Notes: a model not told the origin generated them from the sequence alone. DNA of 64,000 bases from Natronomonas marina (GCF_024298905.1 NZ_CP101154.1:558001-622000), one strand, 5' to 3'; positions 1 to 9,160 are shown, numbered from the stretch's first letter. A program made the numbers and translations.

Positions 1-406
1 TTTCGTTGCGTTCGAGGACCGTCGACCACCGGGCCACTTCGGTCACGTTCGCCGGTTCGGCGGCAGTAACCTCGTCGCTGGGTAGGATGTACGGCCAGCC
101 ACCCCCACTCTCGTTCGTCGGGCGGGACAGGGTCCGTGTCGAACCGTTCTCGTACGTGACCGTGAACGACTCGATCCGACCGTCGACCGCGCCGAGCGTC
201 ACGACCATCTCGTCGAACCCCTCGTTGGTGATCGAGAGGTTCCGCGTCTCGTGGTTCGTCTGTGACGGGGCCTCGTCCGTTGCAGTCGGCGTCGGTTCGT
301 CGGGACCGGCCGGGGTCGCCGTGTCGGGACCGGCGAACCCCCCGGAGCACCCTGCGAGGACCGCCATCGTTGCTACGACCGCGATGGGTGGGATACGACC
401 CAGCAT
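1..406 (-). CDS. Lipoprotein, partial (3' end beyond the window)
   Basis: Open frame from an ATG at 404-406 that runs off the left edge without a stop. The first 20 residues form a hydrophobic signal ending in a lipobox LAGC, followed by a low-complexity Thr/Pro/Asp-rich linker typical of haloarchaeal lipoproteins. The following globular part contains N-glycosylation-type sequons (NLS, NGS, NES, NVT). It is likely membrane-anchored and faces the outside. I do not recognise the domain; the C-terminus is missing, so no function is proposed. Confidence 0.75.
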   Translation of the reverse strand, partial: MLGRIPPIAVVATMAVLAGCSGGFAGPDTATPAGPDEPTPTATDEAPSQTNHETRNLSITNEGFDEMVVTLGAVDGRIESFTVTYENGSTRTLSRPTNESGGGWPYILPSDEVTAAEPANVTEVARWSTVLERNE

Positions 407-596
407 GTCTTCAAGCGGTATTATTTCTCACTCACAGATATAAATCCACTAGATATAAAAAGAATAAATACGGGTTTCACTGTCGGTTCGAGAGCGGGGC
501 GGGAGGCACGGCAGCGTCCGACGAGCGGTTCGTAGAGCGGGAAGAAAGCGCGTTCACCGTCGACCGAACGGGAACCGTGGCGAGGCGAGACTCGCC
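407..596. promoter_or_regulatory. AT-rich intergenic region with the lipoprotein promoter
   Basis: About 190 bp between the lipoprotein start and the Hsp20 stop. Positions 415-475 are strikingly AT-rich for this genome and hold several TATA-like hexamers readable on the minus strand, consistent with the promoter of the lipoprotein gene. No other gene seen. Confidence 0.45.
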
Positions 597-1031
597 TCAC
601 TCGATGTCGATGACGGTTCCGCTGTCGTCGACGGACTCCTCGGTCGGGACGTGGACCTCGAGGACGCCGTTGGTGTAACTGGCGGTGATGTCGTCGACCA
701 GCACCGTCCCGGGGAGGCGGACCCGCTCGAACGTCCGGCGGTTGCGGGTGGTGGCGAGGCGGCCGATGCCGACATCCATCTCCTCTTCGGTCTCGTGTTC
801 GGCGTCGGTGACGAGCACGCCGTCGTCGAACCGGAGGTCGATTTCCTCGGTCTCGAAGCCCGGGAGGTCGGCCACGACGAGGTAGCCGTCGTCGCCGGCC
901 TCGACGCTGACGTGAGTGTCGTAGCGGGACCCCGAATCGCCGGCCGTCTCGGGTCCGTCTCCGAACATCGCGTGTCGCATCTCGTTCATCATTCGTTCCA
1001 TCTCCTCGAAGGGGGTTCGACGGATTGCCAT
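597..1031 (-). CDS. Hsp20/alpha-crystallin family small heat shock protein
   Basis: 144-residue ATP-independent holdase that keeps unfolding proteins soluble in the cytoplasm. An N-terminal arm rich in Met and Arg (EEMERMMNEMRHAM) precedes an alpha-crystallin domain at about residues 38-139, with the usual LPGF and RVRLPGTV strands. The C-terminus carries an I-x-I motif (IDI, 141-143) used for oligomer assembly. Length is normal for archaeal Hsp20. A TATA-like box near 1057-1062 lies about 28 nt before the ATG, suggesting a leaderless single-gene transcript. Confidence 0.92.
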   Translation of the reverse strand: MAIRRTPFEEMERMMNEMRHAMFGDGPETAGDSGSRYDTHVSVEAGDDGYLVVADLPGFETEEIDLRFDDGVLVTDAEHETEEEMDVGIGRLATTRNRRTFERVRLPGTVLVDDITASYTNGVLEVHVPTEESVDDSGTVIDIE

Positions 1032-1100
1032 GGGAGAAAGAAGGTTCCGGGCGGGGATAAGCCGAGCGTGAGCCGTGCAAGCAGCCGTTTCGCGGGGGCG

Positions 1101-1994
1101 TCAGACGCGGCGAGCGACCGCCTCGCCTGCCAGGGGCGCCGCGAGGACGCCCGCTAGCACCACGCCCATCGACAGGAAGGCGACGTGTGGGGCCGGTTCG
1201 AGGGCGTAGACGACGCCGAACAGGACGCCGAAGGCCGCCCCGACGCCGGCGGAAACGGCGCCGCCCCCTCGCGTGGTCGCCTCGCGGACGACGGCGTCGC
1301 CGACGACGCCCCAGGCGATGCGGGCGCCCAGCGCGGCGCCCAGCGCGGCCATCGTGTCGAAGTTGTACTCGCCGACGACCGGGCCCAGCAGGGCGGCAGC
1401 GACAGCCAGCATCAGAGCGCGACCGGGGTTCGAACCGCGGCCACAGAGCCGGTAGACGACCGCCAGGAAGGCCGCGCCGACGGCGGCGCCGACGACCACG
1501 TCGACGAGGTAGTGGACCCCGAGGACGACCCGCGTGAGCGCGACGACGACGGTGACGGCGGCCGCGGTGACGTAGGCGCGGCGGGTCCCGACGACGAGCG
1601 CTAGCCCCCCGTAGACGGCCGCCGTCCCGAGGGCGTGGCCGCTCGGGAAGCCGAAGCCCGTGCCGGTGGCCGCGGCGACGTACAGCGAGTCCACGGCCTC
1701 CGGCACCGCGGCGGGAGCGGTCGCGGTGCCGGCACCCGGCGGACGCGGACGGGCCAGCCACTCCTTCAGCGTGGTCACGAGCGCGTTCGCGCCGAGACCG
1801 AGCGCGACGACGAAGGCGGCCCGGCGGCGGCCGAGCGCCACGGGTGCGGGAAGCGCCCCGCCGAACCAGTACAGCAGCCCGACGAGGCCGAAGAGGAACC
1901 AGACGTCGCCGAGTTGGGTCAGGAGGGCGGCCGCGACGACGACGGCCTCGGGCAGCGCCTCGACGGCGGCGAGTTCGCCGACGCCGCGGCTCAT
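1101..1994 (-). CDS. PAP2-superfamily membrane phosphatase
   Basis: 297-residue multi-pass membrane protein of the type 2 phosphatidic acid phosphatase family, which removes phosphate from lipid or isoprenoid pyrophosphates. The three signature pieces are visible: K77 with R82-P83 (KEWLARP), PSGH at 117-120 and R155-x5-H161-x3-D165. The start is set by a 4-base ATGA overlap with the stop of the upstream BrkB-type gene, so the two are probably translationally coupled. The natural substrate cannot be told from sequence. Confidence 0.88.
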   Translation of the reverse strand: MSRGVGELAAVEALPEAVVVAAALLTQLGDVWFLFGLVGLLYWFGGALPAPVALGRRRAAFVVALGLGANALVTTLKEWLARPRPPGAGTATAPAAVPEAVDSLYVAAATGTGFGFPSGHALGTAAVYGGLALVVGTRRAYVTAAAVTVVVALTRVVLGVHYLVDVVVGAAVGAAFLAVVYRLCGRGSNPGRALMLAVAAALLGPVVGEYNFDTMAALGAALGARIAWGVVGDAVVREATTRGGGAVSAGVGAAFGVLFGVVYALEPAPHVAFLSMGVVLAGVLAAPLAGEAVARRV

Positions 1995-3244
1995 CGGCTC
2001 TCGAAGCGGTCCTTCAGCCGGCCGGGGACGCCCGCGATGGTGGCCGTCGTCCCGACGAGCAGCATCAGGACGTACAGCCCGAGCGTCGACAGCCAGACGA
2101 CCAGCATGGCGAGGATGGCCCACCCGCCCGACAGGTAGAAGAAGGCCCCGAGCGTCATCGCGGTCCCGTACAGCAACACGAGGTACGGTCCCCAGCCGCG
2201 GGCCTTCCCGCGGCGGACCTGCCGGCGGACGTACTGTCTGAGGTCGCTCTCGATTTCCTCGCGGTGGACGGTCCGGTCGTCGATGCGCTCCTCGAAGCGG
2301 TCGAGTTCGTCGTACAGCCGTTCGAGTTCCTCGCGTAGCTGTTCGTCGGACAGGTCGTCAGGGTGATCCCGTGTCATGATTCCCTCGAGTACGGCGGTCG
2401 GTTCCGGGGCGGGCGTCTCGTCGTCCGCGAGACCGGTCCCCGCGTCGGCGCGGCCGGCGAGGACGGCGTTCAGCACGACGCCCAAGAGCAAGACCAGGGC
2501 GCCGAAGTAGAGGAACGTCACGAGCAGCAGCATCCCGCCGAGGACGCCGTAGGTCTCGTAGCTGCCGGCGCTGGCGGCGTAGATACGGAACCCGGTCTGC
2601 AGCAGCGTCCAGCCGACGGCGGCGAAGACGGCACCCGGCAGCGCCTCCCGGATTCCGACCACGTCCCCGGGCAGGAGGTAGTACAGCGGGAGGAAGGCGA
2701 CGGTGAGACCGGCCACCAGACCGACCGTCCCCAGGAGACCGAGCAGGTCGAACCCCTGGACGGACCGGTCGACGCCGAGACCGGCGACGAACGCACCGAC
2801 GACGACGGTTGCGGCGACGCCGATGCCGACGGCCCCGAGCGCGACCGCCCCGTCCCGGAGCTGTTCGAGAAGCGAGTCCGGCCCGGGGCGGCCGTACACC
2901 TCCGAGAAGGCGATGTCGAGCCCGCGGAACAGCTTCAGCCCCGACCACAGCAGGACGACGAGCCCGAAGAGGGTGACCCCGCCGCCGACGGCGCCGGTCA
3001 GCGCTTCGCGGACGAGCGCGCCGGCCTGTTCGCCGAGCGCTCCGGTCACCTCGTCGACGAGCGTCTCGACCGTCCCCGGGTCGCCGAAGGCCGATGCCGC
3101 CGCCAGCGCCAGAAGTAACAGCGGCAGCAACGAGATGAGCGCGTAGTAGGCGAGGCTCCCGGCGATGAACGTGATGCGGTCCGACTGGGCGCCGTTGACG
3201 ACGCCGCGGGTGACGGTCACCGCCCGGTCGAGATAGCCGTTCAC
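1991..3244 (-). CDS. YihY/BrkB family integral membrane protein
   Basis: About 417 residues with roughly six membrane helices in the first 280 residues (AYYALISLLPLLLL near the N-terminus is the family hallmark). An acidic cytoplasmic stretch with a coiled-coil-like ELERLYDELDRFEERIDD segment follows, then two more helices at the C-terminus. The family was once annotated as ribonuclease BN; its real role, possibly transport, is unsettled. A TATA-like box at about 3269-3275 overlaps an in-frame ATG at 3271. The GTG at 3244, about 27 nt downstream, is therefore preferred as a leaderless start. It overlaps the PAP2 gene by 4 bases. Confidence 0.85.
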   Translation of the reverse strand: MNGYLDRAVTVTRGVVNGAQSDRITFIAGSLAYYALISLLPLLLLALAAASAFGDPGTVETLVDEVTGALGEQAGALVREALTGAVGGGVTLFGLVVLLWSGLKLFRGLDIAFSEVYGRPGPDSLLEQLRDGAVALGAVGIGVAATVVVGAFVAGLGVDRSVQGFDLLGLLGTVGLVAGLTVAFLPLYYLLPGDVVGIREALPGAVFAAVGWTLLQTGFRIYAASAGSYETYGVLGGMLLLVTFLYFGALVLLLGVVLNAVLAGRADAGTGLADDETPAPEPTAVLEGIMTRDHPDDLSDEQLREELERLYDELDRFEERIDDRTVHREEIESDLRQYVRRQVRRGKARGWGPYLVLLYGTAMTLGAFFYLSGGWAILAMLVVWLSTLGLYVLMLLVGTTATIAGVPGRLKDRFESR

Positions 3245-3311
3245 GGTCCCGGCTATGCGTGAGCCACACATAAATCGGGGGGAACCGACTCGCGCCCGCC
3301 CGACCGCGGGG

Positions 3312-4412
3312 TTACAGGACCGCCTCGCGGATGGCGGCCACGCCGGCGTCGGTCTTGAACGTCGTGCCGCCGTAGTGGGTTCGGGAGGCCTCGTGACCTG
3401 CCGCCCGCAGCGCCGAGAGGAACTCCTCCATCCCGATTGCGGGTTCGGACCACCGCTTGTAGAGTTTGTGCTGGTCGTAGTGGGTCGGGCGGTGGAGTTC
3501 GCCCGCGACGGTGTCCAGCAACTCGCGGCTCTTCTCGGCGGTGCCGAACGTGTCGGGAATCGACGCCCGGACCCGGTCGACGAAGTCGGCGTCGTGGGCG
3601 GGTCCGAGCCAGATGGGGCCGGCGGTCCACGTCGACTGCCCGCAGTTGGGACACTCCGTCACCGGGTCGGCGACGAGCGTCGCCTCGTGGCGCCGCCAGA
3701 GACACTGCTGGCAGTGGTCGACGTAGCCGAGGTCCTCGATCTGGCGGTCGGCCGCTCGCGCGCCCGATTCCAGGCGCAGGTAGGTCCGGACGTAGTGGCT
3801 GGAGACGTGGCTCAGGACGGGCCGGGCGGCGAGGTCGTAGCGGGCGGCGGTCCGCACCAGCGCCGACAGCAGCACCCGCAGGCCCATCTCGGCGTGGAAC
3901 TCCGTGTTCCGCGGGACGGCCCCGTAGCTGCGGACGCCGCTCTCGAAGTGGGCGCCACACAGCGGCGCGGTGTCGGTCGCCGTGACACAGAGGTACTCGC
4001 CGGCGCTCCGGAACGCCGCGTCCGCGAAGGGGATGGGGGTGCCGAACGGGTCGAGGTCGACGACGTCGTGGCGGTGTTCGTGCATGTGGGCGTTGACGTT
4101 CCGGTGGACGACCTCGCCGTCGAGGTCGTTCCGGGCGAGGTTGTGGCGGGCCAGCGCGACGGCGTCGTCGTCGACGTCGCAGGCGGTGACCGCGTAGCCG
4201 GCGTCGGCAGCCCGGACCGCCCGGATCCCGCTTGCGGTCATCGCGTCGAGGTACGTGTCGCACTCGTCGGCGACGGCCCGCAACACCCCGACGGTGACGT
4301 CGCGGTTCAGCTCCTGGACCGGGTTGTAGAAGACGCCGGCGCCGCTCCCCTCGCTCGCGCCGTGACGCTTTTCCGGCACCTCGACGGTGACACCGCCCTC
4401 GCTGACCTCCAT
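3312..4412 (-). CDS. trm1: tRNA (guanine(26)-N2)-dimethyltransferase
   Basis: 366-residue SAM-dependent enzyme that mono- and dimethylates G26 of tRNA. The Rossmann core is in the N-terminal half: motif I around [14 protein letters not shown], then the catalytic-type motif [10 protein letters not shown]-terminal zinc-binding region CQQC...CPNC is typical of archaeal Trm1. The start MEVSEGG is chosen because upstream in-frame sequence is Arg/Ser-rich and lacks family similarity. It is a single gene, with a PIN-like gene downstream of an intergenic gap on the same strand. Confidence 0.93.
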   Translation of the reverse strand: MEVSEGGVTVEVPEKRHGASEGSGAGVFYNPVQELNRDVTVGVLRAVADECDTYLDAMTASGIRAVRAADAGYAVTACDVDDDAVALARHNLARNDLDGEVVHRNVNAHMHEHRHDVVDLDPFGTPIPFADAAFRSAGEYLCVTATDTAPLCGAHFESGVRSYGAVPRNTEFHAEMGLRVLLSALVRTAARYDLAARPVLSHVSSHYVRTYLRLESGARAADRQIEDLGYVDHCQQCLWRRHEATLVADPVTECPNCGQSTWTAGPIWLGPAHDADFVDRVRASIPDTFGTAEKSRELLDTVAGELHRPTHYDQHKLYKRWSEPAIGMEEFLSALRAAGHEASRTHYGGTTFKTDAGVAAIREAVL

Positions 4413-4539
4413 ACCCGGCGTTGGCCGGGGGTCCCGAAAAGCGATGCGCTTGAACACCGATTCCGTCGTTCGAGAGAGTCGCCTTCCCCGTGAGGACGAG
4501 AGATACCGGCGGCGTCTCTCGGTCACGTCGGGACTGCTC

Positions 4540-5019
4540 TCACCCCCGCGGGTCGCGGTCCGGGCCGGGGTACGCCTCGCCGAAGGCCAGTTCGTACACC
4601 GCTGCGGGGTCGAACACCGTCGCGAAGGCGTCGGGCGACCGGACGCTGACGTCCATGACGCCACGGAGGTTCGCGCCGGCCTCGGCGCTCTGGAGCCGTC
4701 CGTCCAGCGACAGCAGGTGGACTGCCCCGCCCCGGTAGGCCGCCGCCAGCGCCGGGTGGTCGCCGGACGGCTGGTCGACGACGACGGCCCACGCCTCGAC
4801 GGTCGCCCGCCAGTCGCTCGCCAGTTCGTCGTCGGCGAGGGCGGCCACGACCGCCTCGGCGTCCGCGAGCAGTTCCTCGGTCACGACCAGTTCCAGCCAG
4901 GAGTGCCGCCGGAGGTGGTCCAGCGCCGCCCGGGCGGCGCCGCCGACCAGCAGGTCCGCCGCGAGCACGTCCGCGTCGGCGACGACCCGCGTCGGGTCCG
5001 GCCCGCCGTCACCGGTCAT
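4540..5019 (-). CDS. PIN-like domain protein (DUF7384-type)
   Basis: 159 residues with a PIN-like layout: an N-terminal [13 protein letters not shown] strand with acidic residues, a middle helix bundle with TEELL, and a later strand [15 protein letters not shown] proteins are usually Mg-dependent ribonucleases or toxins, but the acidic triad is only partly recognisable here. The start overlaps the stop of a 31-codon reading frame by 11 bases, which suggests coupled expression. Haloarchaeal orthologues are, as far as I recall, uncharacterised. Confidence 0.65.
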   Translation of the reverse strand: MTGDGGPDPTRVVADADVLAADLLVGGAARAALDHLRRHSWLELVVTEELLADAEAVVAALADDELASDWRATVEAWAVVVDQPSGDHPALAAAYRGGAVHLLSLDGRLQSAEAGANLRGVMDVSVRSPDAFATVFDPAAVYELAFGEAYPGPDRDPRG

Positions 5020-5104
5020 CCCGGCGCTCCTCGAGGGCCGCGACGACGTCCTCGACGGTCACCTCGTGGTCGGCGCCCCGCTCGAACAGTTCGCGCCACG
5101 ACAT
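5009..5104 (-). CDS. 31-residue acidic mini-protein upstream of the PIN-like gene
   Basis: Short frame starting MSWRELFERG and ending in ALEERRDDR, encoded just upstream of and overlapping the PIN-like gene by 11 bases. Composition is acidic and amphipathic like the rest of the proteome, and the WRELFERG start is reminiscent of short conserved haloarchaeal peptides. It could be a real small protein, for example an antitoxin-like partner, or only a leader peptide. Support is positional and compositional only. Confidence 0.45.
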   Translation of the reverse strand: MSWRELFERGADHEVTVEDVVAALEERRDDR

Positions 5105-5125
5105 GGTCGACGATTGGGGGCCGAC

Positions 5126-6208
5126 TCATCTAAAGCCCCGCGTCCGGGCGAGCCACCAGGCGGCGCCGGCGACGAACGCGACGCCGACGTTCGTCAGGAC
5201 CGCGAGGACGCCGACGGCCACCACGAACCCCCGGCGGTCGGTCGCTTGGAGGGCGACCCGGGCCAGCGAGACGGCGACGACGACGAGAAGGACGCCCAGC
5301 AGTGCCATCGGGAAGGCCTCGAACACGCCGGAAACGACCGCGAGGCCGCCGTACAGACAGCCGGCGACGACGTTTGCGGTCGCCGTCCGGGCACCGAAGG
5401 CATGCTTGCCGGCTAGCCCGCCGGAGCCGTGACACATGGGCACGGCCCCGAGCGGGACCGCGAGGAGGTTCATCGCGCCCATGCTCTCGGCGAGGCGGTC
5501 CGGCGAGACGTCGGCCTCGTAGAGGTCCGACAGCAGGAGCGACGTGGCGACGGCGGCGTTGCCGACCGTCATCGCCAGTTGCGCGACGGCCCCCTCGACG
5601 ACCCCGAGCGACAGCGTCGGCCCGCCGGCCGGGAAGAGGCCGACCGCCGGCAGCGAGACCGGGGGCACGCCGGCGACGGCGACGGCCCACAGGAGGCCGA
5701 CCGAGAGGACGACGACGGCCACGGCCCGCGGCGAGACGACGGCCACAGCGGCGGCGAGGGCGACCCCTGCGACCGCGACCGTCGGCGACGCGACCACGAG
5801 GTCGGCGGCCGCGACGACGAGCAGGCAGGCGACGGCGAACTGGACGCCGCGGACGACGGGTTCGCCGACGACCGACGCGAGTCGCGACAGCAGGCCGAAC
5901 CGCCCCGCGGCCAGCAGGACGCCGCCCGCGAGCAGGCCGGCCGCAATCAGGTCGCCGTAGCCGATGGCGCCGGCGATGGCCAGCCCCGCCAACGCCTTCA
6001 TCGGTTCGACGGAGAGCGGCACGCCGTAGACGGCGCCCCAGACGACCTGAAAGACCGCGAAGCCGGCGAGGACCTGCGGCAGCGACGCCGGCGTCAGGAC
6101 TCCGAGGGCGGCCACGAGCGGCAGGACGGTAACGGAATCCCCTATCGCGCCGGTGAGTTCGCCGGCGCTCATCCCGAACCGGCGTCGCTCCGGAAGCGCC
6201 GTCGCCAT
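5126..6208 (-). CDS. SulP-like putative sulfate/molybdate permease
   Basis: 360 residues with about ten hydrophobic helices. The conserved segments PLVAALG, GVPLSVEPMKALA and PMCHGSGGLAGKHAFGARTA match the MFS-independent molybdate/sulfate transporter group (MOT1-like, SulP-related) that imports oxyanions. There is no STAS domain, as expected for this group. The start MATALPERRRFG is chosen because the upstream extension is basic and non-conserved. The substrate (molybdate or sulfate) is not decidable here; a molybdopterin-synthase gene lies 7 kb away and is not linked. Confidence 0.8.
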   Translation of the reverse strand: MATALPERRRFGMSAGELTGAIGDSVTVLPLVAALGVLTPASLPQVLAGFAVFQVVWGAVYGVPLSVEPMKALAGLAIAGAIGYGDLIAAGLLAGGVLLAAGRFGLLSRLASVVGEPVVRGVQFAVACLLVVAAADLVVASPTVAVAGVALAAAVAVVSPRAVAVVVLSVGLLWAVAVAGVPPVSLPAVGLFPAGGPTLSLGVVEGAVAQLAMTVGNAAVATSLLLSDLYEADVSPDRLAESMGAMNLLAVPLGAVPMCHGSGGLAGKHAFGARTATANVVAGCLYGGLAVVSGVFEAFPMALLGVLLVVVAVSLARVALQATDRRGFVVAVGVLAVLTNVGVAFVAGAAWWLARTRGFR

Positions 6209-6521
6209 ACCCCGGTCTTCCCGCCGGGAACGTATGTCGTTTGCCAGCAACTCCGCGCCGTTTCGAATCGGTGATTCGAACCCGGTTCCGGTTACGTCCG
6301 GTCGCCGGCGGGCCCCGGTCGAACCGGAGGCCGGAGCCGGGTATGCCCGCCCCACGACACGCCGCTCGTCGCGGGTCACACGCCCGTCTGACGCGGATTT
6401 ATGTGCCCGCCCGCCATGCGACCCGATGGGCGCGCATCGACGGCCTCAAACTTTCCCCATCCTCCCCATCGCGCGCCCGGACTTTTCGAACCCCTTCCGG
6501 TGGGAGCGTCGGACGCCGCCG

Positions 6522-7175
6522 CTACCCGCGAAGCATCTCCCGGACCGACTCCAGCGCCGGCGGTTCGGCGATGAGTGCGATCCGGTCGCCGCCCTCGATG
6601 GTCGTCCGCGGCATCGGGATTGTCATCGGTTCCTTGTCCCTCCCGTGGGCGTACAGCCGTGCGTCGTCGGGAAGGTCCAGTTCGACGACCCGCTTGCCGA
6701 TGACGGGCGACCCCTCCGGAATGGGGATGGTCGTCGCCGTCAGGTGTTCGGTCAGGTCCGCGAGCACGTTCAGATCGCCGCCGAGCAGCGCCGTCTTCGC
6801 GCCCGCTGCCCCGAGCCGTTCGGGATAGATGACCTCGTCGACGTCGGCGGCGTACTTCTCGTATATCTCCTGTCTGTAGTCCTCGTCGATGCGCAGCACC
6901 GTCCGACAGCCGTGGTCGTTGGCGACCATGCAGGCGGTGAAGTTGACGTTCAGGTCGGCGGTCAACGCGGCGAAAGCGTCGGTGTCGTCCAGTCCCGCCC
7001 GTTCGAGGACTCGCTCGTCCTCGCCGTCGCCTTCGATCGTCTCCAGGCCGTCGTCGCGGGCCCGCTGGGCCTTCTCGGGGTCCTGCTCGACGATGACGAC
7101 CTCGTGGCCCTCGCTCGTGAGGATGTTCGTGGTCCGCATCCCCACGCGACCGTAGCCGACGATGACGAACTTCAT
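6522..7175 (-). CDS. TrkA-type NAD-binding K+ regulatory protein
   Basis: 217-residue cytoplasmic protein. An RCK-N Rossmann fold begins at residue 1 with G7-x-G9-xx-G12 and an acidic end of strand 2 (VIVEQD); an RCK-C domain covers about residues 140-217. Such proteins gate Trk/Ktr potassium channels in response to NAD(H) or nucleotides, a central task for a salt-in organism. No transporter subunit is adjacent. The start at the ATG of MKFVIVGYG places the Rossmann fold at the extreme N-terminus, as usual. Confidence 0.9.
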   Translation of the reverse strand: MKFVIVGYGRVGMRTTNILTSEGHEVVIVEQDPEKAQRARDDGLETIEGDGEDERVLERAGLDDTDAFAALTADLNVNFTACMVANDHGCRTVLRIDEDYRQEIYEKYAADVDEVIYPERLGAAGAKTALLGGDLNVLADLTEHLTATTIPIPEGSPVIGKRVVELDLPDDARLYAHGRDKEPMTIPMPRTTIEGGDRIALIAEPPALESVREMLRG

Positions 7176-7232
7176 GGGCCGGGGTACAGCGCGGCAGGTC
7201 AAAAAGATGTGCGCCGACGCGCCGTGTTCGCG

Positions 7233-7826
7233 TCACTCGGCGTTCCGGCCGACCACCCGCGTCTGCTCGTGGTCGGGGAAGACCTCCTCGACGGCGTCGT
7301 CGCCCCACCGCGTCCGGAGTAGGCTCCGCAGTTCGGTCTCGTAGTCGCCCTTCGGGACCGCCTCGCTGGGACCGGACTCGACGCGGAGGTGCGTCTCGAC
7401 GAGTCGGTCGACGGCGTTGCGGCCGAACCCCGACAGCGGCGCGACGTAGTCGACGCCGTGGCGGTCCTCGAGGCTCTGGGCGACCGCCCGCGAGACCGTC
7501 GGCACCCGGTCGTCCCGGCGGGTCCCGTCGGCGACGACGTCGTACTCGGCGGCGACGGCCTCCAGGGCCGCCTCGTGGACCTGCTGGATTCCCCGGCGGG
7601 GATAGCCGTCCTCGCGCATCTGTTCGGCGGCCGACTCGGCGACGTCGTCGTCCATCTCGACGGCCTCGAACGGGAACCCCAGCGAGTCGGCCGCCTCCGC
7701 CGCGTGTTCCCAGTCGTCCGTGAGCCCGAAGTGCGCGGTCACGAGCGTCACGTCGTAGAAGCTATCGAGCAGCAGGGCCGCAAGTCCCGAGTCCTTCCCG
7801 CCGCTGAACAGCAGTCCACACTCCAT
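7233..7826 (-). CDS. PP-loop (adenine nucleotide alpha-hydrolase-like) ATPase, DUF7411-type
   Basis: 197 residues starting with a PP-loop SGGKDS at 8-13, the signature of N-type ATP pyrophosphatases that adenylate substrates (GMP synthetase, tRNA thiolases, diphthamide synthetase). A second conserved patch is DGTRRDDRVPTVSR. Its substrate is unknown. The start codon directly abuts the stop of the PDCD5 gene, so both likely form one operon with TrkA further downstream. Confidence 0.8.
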   Translation of the reverse strand: MECGLLFSGGKDSGLAALLLDSFYDVTLVTAHFGLTDDWEHAAEAADSLGFPFEAVEMDDDVAESAAEQMREDGYPRRGIQQVHEAALEAVAAEYDVVADGTRRDDRVPTVSRAVAQSLEDRHGVDYVAPLSGFGRNAVDRLVETHLRVESGPSEAVPKGDYETELRSLLRTRWGDDAVEEVFPDHEQTRVVGRNAE

Positions 7827-8177
7827 CTACCGGCGCTTGATGTCGAAGCTCTTGGAGTCCGGTTTCATCTCCGAGAGGATGTCCTTCATCTTCTCCTCGT
7901 CGATTTTTCCCTGGAGGCGGCCGCTCTGGGCCAGCGCGACCACCTGCTGTTCGACCTTCTCGCCGAACTGCGGCTTCGACATCTTCACCGTGTTGAGCCG
8001 CTTGCGGGCGCCGTCGGTCAGCGCCTGCTTGAGCATCGCCTCCTTCTGGGCCTCGGCCTGCTGGCGCTGGGCCTCCGCGGCCTCCTGCTGGGCCTCGCCG
8101 CCCTGCTGGTCCTTGAGCTGTTCCATCTTCTTCTGTCGGAGTTCCTCCAGTTCCTCGTCGGTGGGGTCGCCGCTCAT
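7827..8177 (-). CDS. DNA-binding protein of the PDCD5 family
   Basis: 116 residues with a long charged Gln/Glu/Lys-rich N-terminal helix (coiled-coil-like, about 5-55) followed by the compact PDCD5 three-helix core containing [11 protein letters not shown] and the C-terminal SFDIKRR tail. Archaeal members bind DNA and are usually coupled to rps19e; here S19e lies about 1 kb upstream. The ATG at 8177 sits about 28 nt from a TATA-like box near 8201-8210. A GTG two codons upstream is less well placed. Confidence 0.92.
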   Translation of the reverse strand: MSGDPTDEELEELRQKKMEQLKDQQGGEAQQEAAEAQRQQAEAQKEAMLKQALTDGARKRLNTVKMSKPQFGEKVEQQVVALAQSGRLQGKIDEEKMKDILSEMKPDSKSFDIKRR

Positions 8178-8284
8178 GTCCACCCATTACCGACGGACCT
8201 GAAAAACCGTTTCGGACCGGCGGGTCGTCGTCGGCACGGGAGAGCAGTCCCTCGCCAGTCGGCGGTCGCTGCCGGTCGTCGCGT

Positions 8285-8473
8285 TCAGACCCGGTCGAGC
8301 AGCAGCATCGCCGCGGCGCCGACGCCGAGTACCCCGACGACGAGTCCGACGCCGACCACCACTGCCGTCTCCAGCGGCCCAACGAGGAGCGGCAGGAAGA
8401 GCACCGGCGCGAGCGCCGCCACGAGGACGAGCCCCACCTCGACGTGGCCGGGCACGGTACCAGCGTCCGTCAC
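8285..8473 (-). CDS. Small two-helix membrane protein
   Basis: 62 residues: a short polar start, then two hydrophobic segments (about 12-32 and 36-58) ending in a charged LLLDRV tail. It lies alone between PDCD5 and a divergent small membrane gene. I do not recognise the family. Reality is supported by the clean hydrophobic pattern and the ATG, not by conservation. Confidence 0.55.
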   Translation of the reverse strand: MTDAGTVPGHVEVGLVLVAALAPVLFLPLLVGPLETAVVVGVGLVVGVLGVGAAAMLLLDRV

Positions 8474-8628
8474 GGTCGAACACCCATCGTTGTCGGCTCC
8501 TCACCCCGATGGTGTAAATAGATGTCGTCAGCGTCCGAGCCCCCGTCGTGGGACTCCTTTCGGGAGCCCGCGTCGGTTCGTCCACGGTCACCCGACAGAT
8601 TTTTTCACCCTATCTGTGAACGTCGAAT

Positions 8629-8835
8629 GTGCGAGGCCCCCTGAACGCGCTCTGGAACAGTCCGATCGTCGGAACGTACCTCCGGTTCCGCGTCGCGATG
8701 TTCCTCGCCGGCCTGCTTGCCGTCGTCGGGGCCGTGGTACTGCTCGGAATCGGGGGTATTCCGGGCCTGATAGCCCTCTTCGCGCTCGTGGTGGCCCTGT
8801 TCGTCGTTCTGGGCGGACTGCTGTTGTCCCGGTAG
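8629..8835 (+). CDS. Small membrane protein with GTG start
   Basis: 68 residues: a polar amphipathic N-terminus with NSPIVGTYLRFR, then two membrane helices (about 23-44 and 46-66). The GTG at 8629 is preferred because a TATA-like AT run at 8598-8607 lies about 26 nt upstream and an ATG overlapping it in another frame is quickly stopped. Probably leaderless. Function unknown. Confidence 0.6.
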   Translation: MRGPLNALWNSPIVGTYLRFRVAMFLAGLLAVVGAVVLLGIGGIPGLIALFALVVALFVVLGGLLLSR

Positions 8836-9160
8836 TCTCGAGTGCCCTGCGAACCAGATACCACCGGACGAAAATCCGGGGAGGACCGTTCCGGTCCTGC
8901 CCTGAAACCCGAACAGGGCAAGCATCCGCCGAGGGGGCGTCCGTCAGGTCGCCCTCGAGGCGGTTCCCGGCGACGAGTGAACGCAGTGAACGAGTCGCCG
9001 TAGCGAGAGCCGACTAACGCGCGGCGAAGCCGCGCGGCTGGAGGCTCTCGCGCATATTTTCCTCACGTTTTTGCCGCGGGTTGCGGGCGGAGCCCGCAAC
9101 CGGATGGCGCGGCGGCAGCGCCGCCGCGCGGCCGCCGGAGGCGCGTCGTGTAAAAAGTGG
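8836..9160. other. Gene-free region of nested GC-rich hairpins downstream of rps19e
   Basis: 325 bp without a convincing gene. Several perfect inverted repeats are packed together. Arms GGCGAC/GTCGCC enclose a GTGAACGCAGTGAACG-type repeat near 8970-9000. Nine-base arms GCGAGAGCC/GGCTCTCGC near 9003-9055 enclose an inner GCGCGGC-GAA-GCCGCGC hairpin. GTTGCGGGC-GGA-GCCCGCAAC lies near 9078-9100, and a GGCGGC/GCCGCC hairpin near 9110-9125. They follow the S19e stop, so they may act as a structured 3' region or terminator, but their number is unusual. Confidence 0.5.

Noticed and set aside
421-1761. Long minus-strand open frame of 446 codons
   Set aside because: Arg/Gly-rich, low-complexity product antisense or out of frame to Hsp20 and PAP2; a GC-bias shadow.
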